Assembly (NCBI GenBank): GCA_030068145.1
Contig: JAPJBO010000056.1
Coordinates: 310,001 to 374,000 of the forward strand
From: Diplonema papillatum
Lineage: Eukaryota > Euglenozoa > Diplonemea > Diplonemida > Diplonemidae
Direction: 5' to 3'
Length of the DNA stretch: 64,000 nt
Part shown: positions 48,601 through 56,460 of the stretch, in pieces
Layout: the number at the start of each line of letters is the position of its first letter
How positions within the stretch are numbered: position 1 is the first letter of the stretch
The notes under the pieces: model-generated
Told to the model about the DNA's origin: nothing
The model's input: only the letters and a program-made list of their open reading frames with translations
Databases searched by the model: none
Translations under genes and position numbers: made by a program

Positions 48601-49884
48601 GCCACCGTCGTACGAGAAACACACGAAGCCCACATCCGAAGCACGGGCGGCGACCAGGGACACGCCGGTGCTGTTTGCAACCCAAGGCACCGGTGGGGAG
48701 AGGTCATGAGACGAGTTGCTGGAGGAAAGCCACGTGCAAGGCCGTGCGGCGAGCTTCGCGACCACGCGTTCGTCGGCGAAGCTTTTGATGCCTTCGAACT
48801 CGACCCGGAGCGCGTCTCCGACGCGCCTCGTCCCCTCAACCGCCGCCCGGTGGGGCTGGTACCCTTCGAACAGTCCGGTCACGTTTCCGCCGGTCAGCGG
48901 GGCGTAGTAGAACCGGAAGTTGTCGAACCTCCACATCAGCGGCGCCGCCGCCACCGCCCCCGGCTCCCACGAAAGCACCCCGACGTCGCCCCCCGAGAAC
49001 TCGCACCGGGGCATGTGCGGGTACAGTTCCTGCTCCCCGAGGTACACACCGTCCGCATAGAACCGCACGGCATTGTCCGGGGAAGAGTACACAAACGTGA
49101 CGTGGACCCACCGCCCGGTGTCGAGCGGGACCATGGAAAACTGCCGAATGCCGGCGAAATAAGGCGGGGAGCTCGTGTCGTTGGAGTGCAGAGTGCCCGT
49201 CGTCGACAGAGAATGGGTCGCGGTGCGTGTGGCGCTCGGCTCGTCGACTGCCGTTTTGGACACGGTCCCGGTTGAAGTGCTAGTATTGAATGTCTCTTGC
49301 CCCAGCGTCGCCGTGTAGCTGGGGCGGGTTTCGGTGGCGTTGAATGGCTGCAGAGTGAGGGTTGCCGTGGGAGTCGGGTACTTCGTCAAAAACGGGTTGC
49401 GCACCGTGTAGTTCGCGATGCCGAAGTGCCTGAACGACAACTGGCGGTCCGCCACCAGCAGCTCGCACCCGTGTTCAGCGGCAGATGCGTTGCTCTGCAG
49501 GAGGACTACTTCTTCGCCGGCGGTTTGTTCCGCTATGAAGATCCAGCCCTCGAATGAGTACCCTTCGCTCGTGGTCTGGTCACCGTCGGCCTCCCAAGAG
49601 GCGAAGGCCATCAAGCCGGTCTGCGTGGTGTTCCACACGATGGAGGTGCCGGGCCACGCTTTGGGGTGTGCCGGGGCGTAGGTTTGGGCCGTGTAGAACG
49701 CACGGTTCGTGAAATTTAGGTCGGCAGCTGCGAACGACGAAAGAGAGCCGCCCGCCGAGTCCGGCAGCGTGCGGGCGGCCGCTGCTGGCTCGTCGAACGC
49801 GTACTCGTGGGCCAGTTTCAGTCCTTCCAACGTTTCGCTAGCGAGAACGGCCAGGGCCAGTGCCAGCACCACTGGCAGCGGCAT
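39610..49884 (-). CDS. Giant LamG/EGF/REJ/GPS multi-pass membrane protein (3,424 aa), polycystin-1-like architecture
   Basis: ATG at 49884 starts a signal peptide (MPLPVVLALALAVLASETLE); an in-frame extension to 50079 is not supported. By approximate residue: 20-330 a LamG/concanavalin-like domain (WVHVTFVYSSPDNAVRFYAD); 330-1050 beta-rich repeats with many Cys; 1055-1210 EGF-like modules (CSGHGQCNANGTC, CSGHGSC, CHGRGTC); 1210-1950 a REJ-like region; about 2250-2300 a GPS-type motif (CAYFDPRSGGFSRTGC ... CTCSSMSYF) followed by a membrane helix; two more helices near 2440-2490; a cytoplasmic part with four 27-residue repeats (2570-2675); about 3200-3345 a beta-helix-like segment (NPFSSVAAAL ... 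HPGEYPPV); and two final helices near 3350-3410. REJ/GPS proteins act in cell-surface sensing or adhesion (family knowledge). There is no intron in 10.3 kb, and it is very GC-rich. Confidence 0.85.
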   Translation of the reverse strand: MPLPVVLALALAVLASETLEGLKLAHEYAFDEPAAAARTLPDSAGGSLSSFAAADLNFTNRAFYTAQTYAPAHPKAWPGTSIVWNTTQTGLMAFASWEADGDQTTSEGYSFEGWIFIAEQTAGEEVVLLQSNASAAEHGCELLVADRQLSFRHFGIANYTVRNPFLTKYPTPTATLTLQPFNATETRPSYTATLGQETFNTSTSTGTVSKTAVDEPSATRTATHSLSTTGTLHSNDTSSPPYFAGIRQFSMVPLDTGRWVHVTFVYSSPDNAVRFYADGVYLGEQELYPHMPRCEFSGGDVGVLSWEPGAVAAAPLMWRFDNFRFYYAPLTGGNVTGLFEGYQPHRAAVEGTRRVGDALRVEFEGIKSFADERVVAKLAARPCTWLSSSNSSHDLSPPVPWVANSTGVSLVAARASDVGFVCFSYDGGGSWVNVSDLLVFFDEAQATSYKANATGTWLVGSPLRTTIEGTGLDTRSGWDAAMIVSIPARLLYASLSSEVQRQVLVSLCASPGADLMFLQSDLLPTDAQAQVTAHFSFTPSQAGDFVLCYRATGAVVQPSLSPYLPIFPIIHAVSGSGASPWLTVIGAPASFFTSTSSSFPAHLVLFLDAVHLSYTSIAVQPAPKGWSSDLISLQFAPVSPSSSAELSGLFTRKLSEASRTELGHAFNYTCEWCASCSVPGDACDLTVDWYEGLPTDFGYYLDERVWEEERFTLLVLKPLGAGVVSENDHVRLEFVKDDADPGRSIPCQRSSSEANWLDVSPVSGSGNATHRYFQAVLPSNIGSSQATVCYQQPGDTVAYRAVSTILGFPLAVSFVSSYTIHPYPPFAAQPFALTISGYNIQPPPEINDTIAFSTTGSCAFPDIFPVSPSPEPVLNIYLQPVGRAAEFIVDQVFRTAGSLTVCYHAGPEYAFAGFREVPTRATPAVIVEKPSALAIFPTQNVVYMTGTGEVDPGLLFAVQLSSAATGAGVGNRGAVCRLSLVVESVWEPLPPSTVPILVGVTEVAVGEALDATCDFSGLFGAPEGLFGWGRIQVVVTLTDGTELKDHVSVFTNKPCDEAFDCSGHGQCNANGTCVCTQDVSQGFWDGADCSACSATYYGGSCRQYCDAAVSCSGHGSCSSFGKCMCDAYYRGDSCEQCKSGYALPSCSTCAPSYFGADCGLLCTPTATCHGRGTCTSFGDCACALPFIGPYCAECAPGYTGELCSQSAPVAEAPQCSSENKPAVLSAVLSGDWSLLTIALSVPPSGDAVANVRNCNYLFSSLAGECWFEGPRSVVLRNRAAKYRAGHTFSLRQGSFGALCSVDAAPVAVTAPAPLTPLQIGVSNSQSYASCESVHLRITGLTGEAPVQIEWTPVSGAGVLAPPRDLVLFLRSQAGNSAVELPGDVLPASGSYAVAAAVTDAAGAAAGATATFFRRSAGDDSAAGVFPSAFLDAAGDTRRETAQGVRLSVSLGFPGCLFSGSRSTDRVLSQAYSYTWVVVDALQRTVDLTPLAASTYRPMGTLLAPAGFFSPLFSPYRVTVVVASRLTARATETLARTVAVEPGRVALSVEGAGRQYTAGAGASGGSRLRASCVDGELAFSTASARVPASSVELLWGCSGPHGGAAAAPPVSPGARCAVFEETPLGLPDIPLALHTPGMYRVVVACRVTWVNDIVPFERTATRDFWIAVARGNTTEPSSAQAFLAVASPRNLPHPYPFHRRLPLGAALFFGEPANATGAPLVTLDGWSVLNGVEPESVDPGANGAPPSVVLSPGKRYLFALRVSARWVAMAPGDDRTTITSEQHLTVFVDASTSIVEPGSVEVEGGRETVECFEAVKVFASQWRGWFDGEPGSLEYNFDVSFEDPDDDGDGGSVFYAARPWQADSVAVVAIPWLPEETEVFIIVTARDAFGALASANTSVTVAAQPSALNTSEIAYDLRERIVFDRRSHALSMAGVRDLVYVLSHVSKTDPAALPELARGLFPGVGAVALPGGTISSGLLDSLLTLFPFSGLDRTSAACADAAAAMAGILRLFGDPAESDAPVPAATLARVLDLSLQITSGTQDAGRQHSVSQALAVTQWVASSLVSLDSNASVADDPSGRGARPMDADVRETLTQIFLAHLPRVARLASVDGDFDTASSLDIPSRPGVYGSLCKCKRDLASVLLAGRTPGSQPDDLFDAVVHWNAPPVTASDDALILCVFQWPGSLFRQAADPALVDNARGVTVALQNASAEAAFELAALAANGAPLTVAVHMVLPAIALNSDGRVVDGVACAYFDPRSGGFSRTGCLLLMNSSIPGAGLCTCSSMSYFPVHFVLVDETLVTNAPPPVQATPPPVAAALDADDRSAAGIVGYLVFVLVCSALPAFHYANAAGRGADPPPEAAPGGSPAFAGPDAAALASEAVGQPRVVFEPGPLRYVRGARLVDACLWTQLLSERLRRAGPLVFPPSSLRRANAAFAERVFVAACCVNVVPCVCAVAARVGEPNAAVAAGSSLASTACVLAVGKGLVFLYARIPAGRGNPYTEVEMAEADAQDAAERSGGAGISLAVPVPGLNPASSPLAAGGDQARGVEAVARRGHAVSIVVDEGDPGDAPGDSAQQSPSGKAAGLHRGASLVVGNEPGDSAQQSPSGKAAGLHRGASLVVDNEPGDSAQQSPSGKAAGLHRGASLVVGNEPGDSAQQSPSGKAAGLHRGASLVVGNEPGEQRGMTARKESFSPFRIAPLAARNNWEAGGGGGALGGQLSPKRSILKQRPSEVGVKGGAARLSIRFDEPRRSSSVSAFLGEKDGFAQVRRRSFQRWERATSAQGGPHDADGVVLAQDELRHAAYHETRCGRLRCAAAVLASESLFARGFFGLRPPAGKPADAANGALPPVPPDFLATDLDSVRETVVDLFVACWNEQTPACRRLARAGCAGFAAFPDTVAPGDAGGHWDREMAGHPLWCAAEAACGFLRLRLGAALFALSLLSLNADLFPVLACRRVPASADELVSAILTAPCHVGVLFARDYCAAALALPPDTFAHAYKTSPNPSADEVLAICLLRSTTPRRSWPHNAATSSPQPYRFDAPEPQRAEFDRLVCDGEYLQASHVLCALLSTAGGGSSGGAGTWTPDAIADAAEPGGVLRRPFDLTGVLGRPGAASLPFARLCTLQALAPADRPAAASAMLAGEGPFHTGDGGGGGGGRSNEWLARFVGRRLPPQLPRPPPAGAVFAAPPAGGPAAFFALNQLSPLPSSWAGTGSEDNPFSSVAAALPHLRRRDVLVLHPGEYPPVTLCAVNAPVSPRDDLAPVLRIAAHPGASKPVVISGQGVGPAVTAAYSTRIECSGIQFADCSVAVDASLSTSVTLDDACRTPEQQPAVLHCARHTAAAPGAGFFALPAHARSLARAVTAATALVLIVATAVLSAAFSQERALQWGLLCLTCFVLDVAVLQPAGAFILSRFLPGALKPQTR
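41855..42178 (-). repeat. 81-bp in-frame tandem repeat within the giant gene
   Basis: Four near-identical units encode GDSAQQSPSGKAAGLHRGAS plus LVV and a short NEP linker (27 residues). The few differences between units (G/D before NEP, T for C in one) imply recent expansion. Predicted cytoplasmic and disordered. Confidence 0.95.
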
Positions 49885-51775
49885 GTCGCTGTGTGGCTCC
49901 TGCACGGGTCCTAACTCATTGCGAGGGGGGGACGCGCGGGAAAAACGGCGGGAGCAATGCGCTCGCCGCCTGCTTCGCTTTGGATTTCTCCCGCCCTTTG
50001 GTCGTCGAAACTCGCTGGAGACGAGGGTTTTGTCTTTTTCGGGGAGGGGAAAGGGGATTCTTCTCCCTGTTTCAAGCATTTTTTTCTTCTTGTGTCGGCC
50101 GGAATTTCTTTTCGCACAACAGGTGGACGCGCCGGTTGTTCGGCACTCATCAGGTCACGCAAACCAAACCGCAATTTCTCTGCCGGCGGGCTTCAATTCG
50201 TTTGTGCGTGCAGGCTGACCAACTTTATTCGATTGTGCCCTGGCCTACGCCGGTACCGCGCTAGAGGCAAACCGTAGGTTGTAACAACTGTTCGTGTGGG
50301 ATACAGCTCAACTCTTCGTTTATGCGGCATCCTCGAGCATTCTCGATCCCATGCGTTGCAGATGTCCATGAAGCGAGGCACACATGCAATTCGTTTCGAA
50401 CGTCAGACCTCGGACCAGGCTTACCTGTGGTTGCGCGCCGTATTCGGCGCTCCGTGCTCGAGCGAACAGGTACGTTCTTCCTGCGCGACAACTTCTGAAC
50501 CCTGGTTGTCTCCTCCGACTTGCGCAACGGGCAGAGAGAGAAGGGGGGAGAAAAGCTGGGGGTGCCAAGACGGTCTGTATGGAAGCCGCTGCGCCGCAGT
50601 GAGTGTAAATGAAAGGCGGTGAAGACACGCAGAAAAGGAAAACGAGGCGGTTCCGCTGGCGCGGCCGCGGAGCACCGGACGGAAGACTGCGAGCAGTCCT
50701 GCTAGTTTCAGCCTAGTGTGCGTGTGCTCAAAGTAACATTAAGGCAGTCCTTACAAAGACCAGCCACAGTCAACGCCGCGTGGGTGCGGGGTTTTGCTCT
50801 CATCAATCATCGTGTTTCAAACCCCCGATTGCGCGTAACCAGGAAGCACCCAGAGGGTGTCGGTGGTACAAAGGTGCAGTTGCCCGCATCCATCCGGCAA
50901 TCAGCTCGCATCGGGAGGTGGCGCTACCCACCTGGACAAGGTGTCCTGCTAGCCACACCACCCCGCGTCCTCTTGCGGAGGAATTCGAGCGCTGCCGCCA
51001 GGTTTCTCGTCCCGTTCGTTGAGCAACCCCGCAACTGGTGCGCGAAGCGACCAGCCCGGACGGACCAGCAAGACGCAGGATCAGGCGACCAAGAGAAGGA
51101 GGGGGACGCGACCCAGAGACCCGGGCTAAGTAGCCTGTGATGGACTTTTCTTCGGAGGGGCTCACGCACTCAAAGCCCGACTTATACGCAACTGGCGCGC
51201 ACCTGCTCCGCGCAACAGGGACGCTGGCGCCTCCTCAGCCATCGAGGGGTTCTTCACATGAGGTAAAAGCCGGTCCAACTACTCCTGATAGACCGTGATA
51301 CTACAGCTGCAGACACTTCTATGCAGCTCTAGGGGATGGGGGTGGACCTGATAGACCGTGGTGGACCGTGATGCACTGTGATGAACAACGGCAGGAAATT
51401 CGATGCAGTTCCAGGAGATAGGGATGGACCGGCTTGTAAGGTGTCTACTTAACTAGACTCATCAGAACGCCCAAGGTAAAGCAAGAAGATAGAGTGAGAG
51501 ACGAGGTAGAGTGCAGGGGTTTCTCTCTCCGGGGATCCGGTCGCCTCACTACTACTACGGCGGACGTAAGTCGTTTCGTCGGAGGCGCATCGGGAGCTGC
51601 GGCCCTGTCAACAGCGTGGATGACGGCGCCGATGCTGGCGCGGCCGGGGGCGTTGAAATCGCCTTGCGGGGGGCGCGCTGTTGCGAAAGGCATGGCCGCA
51701 GGGTAATGATCACAAACAGGTAGCGTGGCGCCAACCCCCGCGCACCGCCGACCGCGTTGGTCGCGTCCTTCTCGT
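49885..51775. other. Spacer with family B fragment, family J and a duplicated segment
   Basis: CACACAG lies just upstream of the giant gene's ATG and could take a spliced leader. A family B fragment ('ttcgtttgtgcgtgcaggct') is near 50197, family J at 51285-51440, and 51480-51690 is related to 16160-16380. Long open frames on both strands at 50718-51165 overlap exactly; I cannot choose and know no match. Confidence 0.45.
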
Positions 51776-54700
51776 CTAGAACAAGCCCGGGTCCTTCCGC
51801 AGGAAATTGTGCCGCTCCAGGCGCGTGTTCGCCGCTGCCTGCTTGGCTTGCAACTTCGGAGCGACCGTCGCCTGCAGCTGCTGCAAAGCTGCCGCCACGA
51901 TTTTATAAGTCGTCGGGTCGTCGACGTCGAAGATATCGTACCACAATCTCCAGAAGCGGTCGGAGGTGTGTCGCAAGGAGCGCAGCCCTTCGTCGCCGGT
52001 GCGAAGCAAATCGCCGACGTGGTCTGCTACAGAAGACAGGAGCACCGCAACCTTCGGAGAGTGCACTGTGACAGTGCTTCTCGTCTCGACGCCGCTCATC
52101 ACCCAAGCTGCCAGCTTCACGTCGCTTACATCGACGCTGATGGCGGCATCTGCATCGAGCATGTCCCGCAGCGTCGCCACAAGAGGAAGAATGACCGTCA
52201 TCAGGTGGCTCAAGATTGCGTCCCCGTCCGTGGTCAAACCGACCACACTTCGCCTGAAATCGGTCACGATGTTGCTGGCGACTCGAGCCACCATATGGCA
52301 CACAGCGCTCCACCGCACCTCCCAACCTGCCACCGCTGGGATATACTGATCGGCCGCCTGCTCGTACACAACCGCGTCCCGACTGCTCCTGAGACCGTAT
52401 TTCTTTTCAACTAGCCGTGATAGTAGTAGTAGTATTAGTAGCTTGAACTTTGTGCAGCAACAATCTGCCCTCTGCAGTTCTGCTGTGCCTGTACGAACTT
52501 CTTGCCCCTTATCTTCTCGCGGGTTCTCTTCTGAATACCCGACCGTTGTCTCGTTTTATTTCGCCCGTTCTACGTCGTGGCGGGAGGACAGGTCAGAACT
52601 CAACACCTCAACAGGGCCTTTATGTTCACCCCCCAAAAGGATTCGGGGGGTGGAAAACTGATGCAGTGCAGTCTTTCCGACAGCTTTTCTCTTTCTGTTC
52701 CGTCAACGTGTGTCGCGGAGAGGGGTTTGTTTGTTCGTCCGCCCGGGAACGTGTATACATCGCTTCCAAAACCCTTCGAACCGTCTCTTTTGACATTAGC
52801 GTTGTTCTCGTAAAAAAAAAATGTGAAAACGGGTTGAAAAGATGGGAGCTTGCTTGCGCGTGCCGGGTTGGTCGAGCCTCCCTTCTTTGCTTTTACCCGG
52901 TTTATTAGACTGAAAGTTCGGTTGAAACTTATAACCTCCTATACACGCTGCGCCGATATCTTTCCCGTCCTCACGATATGTTGCAGGCAGCCCGCTAGAT
53001 CGGCAAGAGCGTGAGCAGTCGTGTGAGGGGGAGAATAGTCCTGTGCCATAGTAAAGTCGTCCAAGACGAGCGTCTTACACGATGAGGGCGACGGAATGGA
53101 TGGGTATGTTAGTCGGTTATACGTATCTGTGAAGACTAGCGTCTTATTGGACAAATAGAACAAAAAGCGGAATGGATGGGTAGAGGGGCGCGGAGGAGCG
53201 AGTGCCGCCTGGTGTTGCCTGCGAGCGAGCCTGCTAGTTAACGATAATAGTATGCGTAGGATCTTCTAAGACTAGCGTCGTATGCGACAAAAAGAACTAA
53301 AAGACGGAATGGATGGGTAGAGGGGCGCGAGGAGCTGGCGCAGCATGATGTCTGAAGGCGAGGTTGCTGGCAAACCCGAACGAAGCGGGCAATATAGGAA
53401 CAGCTGGGTGATCGGGCGGGCAGGCGTCAGACCGGCGGGGACGGACACGTCTTTCGAGAAGAAGAAAAAGAAAAAGAAAAAGGCCGCCCTCACTGAGGAC
53501 GGATGTCATCAGCAAGGACGTAGCAATCGTCGCAGAGGTGGGTGAAGTTAGGGTCCGTCCACTTTGATCACGTCTTTCGAGAAAGAAATAAAAAAAAAAA
53601 AAAAAAAAAAAAACAGAACCGGCCAGGAGGAAGGGGCGGAGGGGAGGAAACTTTGCGCCGCCCTCACGGACACGAGGGGTGTGTGGAAAAAAGGTTCAAC
53701 TGGCTGGACGCTGATCACTTTGAGGTATCTCCACTCTGGAGGCGCAGTGTATGATCGCCAGCTTGGTTTTCGACCCTAGTCGGGATAAGAGAGGGAGAGA
53801 CACCTGCAGCTTGCGCGGTCACTAGTAGTGGAGGTATCGTGCTTAAAATCTCGTAAGAACAGCGTCTCTTATCATACGTCCAAAACAAAAAAAAAGGAGA
53901 GCGACACCGAGAGAGAGAGAGAGAGATAAAAGAGAGACTCTGCACGCTGGGAATGAAACCAATGGGCTAGCGCCCTTCGTTCTGACTGGGGTGGGCGGGG
54001 GATATACCTGGTGGTGATGATGAGGTGGAGCAGCTCTTCCCAGAGGAGGTGATCCGACGGGCATTCGATGTAGAACGAAACGTGGAGGGACGTGTGGTCG
54101 CTGGAGAGGGTGTCGGCGGTGTGCTGAGTCCCCCGGGGTATGTACAGAATGTCACCGGGATTCGTCGTCAGAATACGAGTGGGCCGTGCCGTCGTGACCG
54201 GACCGGCACTCGCGAGCAGCGGCTTCGTGGAATTGGACGCACTCGCACTCGCGTTCAAGGCCGGAGGCACGTCGACGTAGGCATACAACCCGGGCCCCGG
54301 CGAACGAGCCCTGGACTGGTCGGCGCGGGGGAGGAACGCCTCGTCGGTGGAGGAGAAGAAGCTCCAGCGCTTCGCGCCGCGCAGCTGCAGGACGAACGCG
54401 TCGAACTTGTTGACGTGCCGCGGCAGCGCCTGGCCCCCCGGCGGCGTCACGACGGCGGTCGCCGAAGCGGAGCACCCGAAGGCTTCCGCCAGCGCCCTAC
54501 TCTTCCCCCGAACCCGCGGCCACCGCTGGTCAACGCCGTGCAGGACAATCGACGTGCGGTTCACCCGGACGCGCCGGCCCCAGTCGATTGCCCGGGTCGC
54601 CGACGCCGGCGTCGGCGCCGCGTCGACGGGGCGGCCGTGCTCGCACTGCACGGCTTCGAAGTCGATCCCAAGCTGCAACGGTTCCTCGGCTGCCGCGGTG

Positions 54701-54927
54701 CTTTCGCCTTTCTCGATGAGCTGGAAAACGTCGGCGGGGCTCATCATGTCGGTCCATGTAGCGCCAGCGTTCGAGTACAGCATCGGCTCGAGCTCCCAGC
54801 TGGCGGTGACCTTCTGCAAGGCGCGGTCGTCTTCGTACAACACCCAAACAGCCGCGCGAGAAGCAGCAGGCGGGAGCCGCCCCTCTGCCGCCAAGACGAC
54901 GCATGGCAGCACGAAAGCGACTAGCAT
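51776..54927 (-). CDS. JmjC/cupin-fold protein (RIOX/NO66-like), two exons: 54008-54927 and 51776-52388 (510 aa)
   Basis: Exon 1 begins at ATG 54927 with a hydrophobic leader (MLVAFVLPCVVLAAEG), suggesting entry to the secretory pathway. It carries the cupin core: VVTPPGGQALPRHVNKFDAF, VLQLRGAKRWSFF and PGDILYIPRGTQHTADT. This matches the RIOX-type JmjC oxygenases, which use Fe(II) and 2-oxoglutarate to hydroxylate proteins (family knowledge). The first metal motif is H171-V-N173 instead of HxD; the second histidine (H269) is present. Exon 1 ends ACCACCAG|GTATAT in phase 2. A terminal exon starting after GGTCTCAG at 52388 continues exactly in phase (…TTR + SSRDAVVYEQAADQY) and supplies a helical C-terminal part (ASNIVTDFRRSVVG) of the kind that follows the cupin in RIOX proteins. 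The intron is 1,619 nt. Exon 1 certain as a family; the join is inferred. Confidence 0.72.
52389..54007. repeat. Intron of the JmjC gene with ~110-bp direct repeats
   Basis: Repeats at about 53050-53105, 53125-53190, 53260-53335 and 53845-53885 share 'agcgtctta'-type words, 'aaaaagaac' and 'ggaatggatgggtagagggg'. A 23-base A run lies near 53591-53613. No separate gene is supported here. Confidence 0.65.
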
Positions 54928-56460
54928 GGTCGAGTCCCCTTGCTGGCACCTAGTATGTGAGTGTGTGTTGCGACCCGGTTTAACGTGGTGCCTCTGTCAA
55001 TTCATCGTCGGAAATGCTAAGCGCGCAACGAAACACAAACCAGGGAGGTGTTTGGGCACCGCTTTCCAAAAATCGGAAAAACAAAAGTTTCCGCCTACCC
55101 ACACCGGTTTGCTTGTACTCTTTTTCCGTGTCCGCGTTCAGCGCGAGGTCCAGGGACCTGGGTTCCCGCCCTCCGTCCCCCGTGACTCCTGGACTAGCCT
55201 GTTTCTCTCACCATTCGGCGCCGGGCTGGGAGTGGATGCCTCCCTTCGCACTTCCGTTCGCGTGATGCTTTGTGTAGCAGCTGGCTATTGCTTAGACTTA
55301 TGGGTTCAGTTTGGCTCGGGTACTGGTATGAGAGTGCGTGCAGTTTCAACAGCTGAGCAGTATGAAGATGGCTCTGTGCTGCTGGCCAAATGTGGGAACA
55401 AGTAGGCTGTCGGCTGGCTCCTCTCACGCCGGGTTATATGGCCACGTTAAGAGGCGCGGCAAGCAAGCACTGTGATCCGGAACTGGGCCCAAAGGGTGAA
55501 GGGGCAAGAAAAAGTTCGTCACGCCTTTGAGTTGATACGACGAAGCGTTTGTTGCTTGTGATCGCACGGGCATACCACGCCCATGGGACGGTAGGCGTGA
55601 AAAGACGACCTGCGAGCAGAAGGAGATTGATGAGGGCTAGGAGGAGATCGGACCTTCCGAGATTCGGCTCTCTGCTCAAAGCACCCGAGCCTCAGGTCCC
55701 AAAGAAGTGTGGTTTTTCCCACCTCGTGCATGTGTAGCTGGCGTTGTCCCTTTCCTAATGCGAGCATTGGATGCACTAAGCATGCGTGATCCTGTTGGCG
55801 AAGTTACGACAATGCCGTCACCTGCCGTTGGGTATTCAGCGCCCGGCACTTGTGGAGGCTGGCCGGAATAGCTCTTCTGCGGCGCGCAACGTGAACTTGC
55901 AACGCGGTGCACGCTCGCATGGTTCGTTCTCTTGCTTTATCATTCACGGCGAACGCCTGCTTTGGGCACGCTGGTTTGTTCACAGTAACATCGGTGGCGA
56001 CCCGTATGCGTATGGTGTACGCGTAAGCGCTTTCATCCTGATCCCATTACCACCGTTCATAGAGGCACAGGTCTTGATGCGAGGGGTTTATCCCAGCCTT
56101 CTGAATACCAGCAGCACGCTAATGCCCCTCTTGGTTACGTTCGTGGAATTGCACTTGATGAACATGGTCTCGCCTACTAGATGCGGTTGTGGCGTGCTTG
56201 CTCGTGCCAGATAGCGCCCGACAATGTGCGTGTCGCAGTCGTTGGGTGGTATTGACGAGGAGCTTCAGCAGACAGCTTCGTTCCTTCGTCGACGGATTCT
56301 CGTCTGTTCCCCGATTGCTGTTGTTGCGCGAGCTATGACCGCTCTCGCGTGACTCCGTGTGCTGTATCACGAAGGCAAGTGTTCCTTGCGGTCCAGTCAC
56401 TGCTGTGCATGCGTAAGCACGCGCACAAAAAGATGACAAGCCAGCAGCGACAAAACCCCA
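54928..56460. other. Spacer between BUD23 and the JmjC gene
   Basis: No gene recognised. It holds the BUD23 3' untranslated region and the leader region of the JmjC gene (AG at GCAAG, 15 bases before its ATG). Confidence 0.45.

Noticed and set aside
50718..51165. Overlapping 140-codon plus and 120-codon minus frames
   Set aside because: Equal third-position GC on both strands (near 58-59%) and no family match, so neither can be supported.
54025..55405. Two plus-strand frames (299 and 352 codons) opposite the JmjC gene
   Set aside because: Antisense of exon 1; no recognisable domain.
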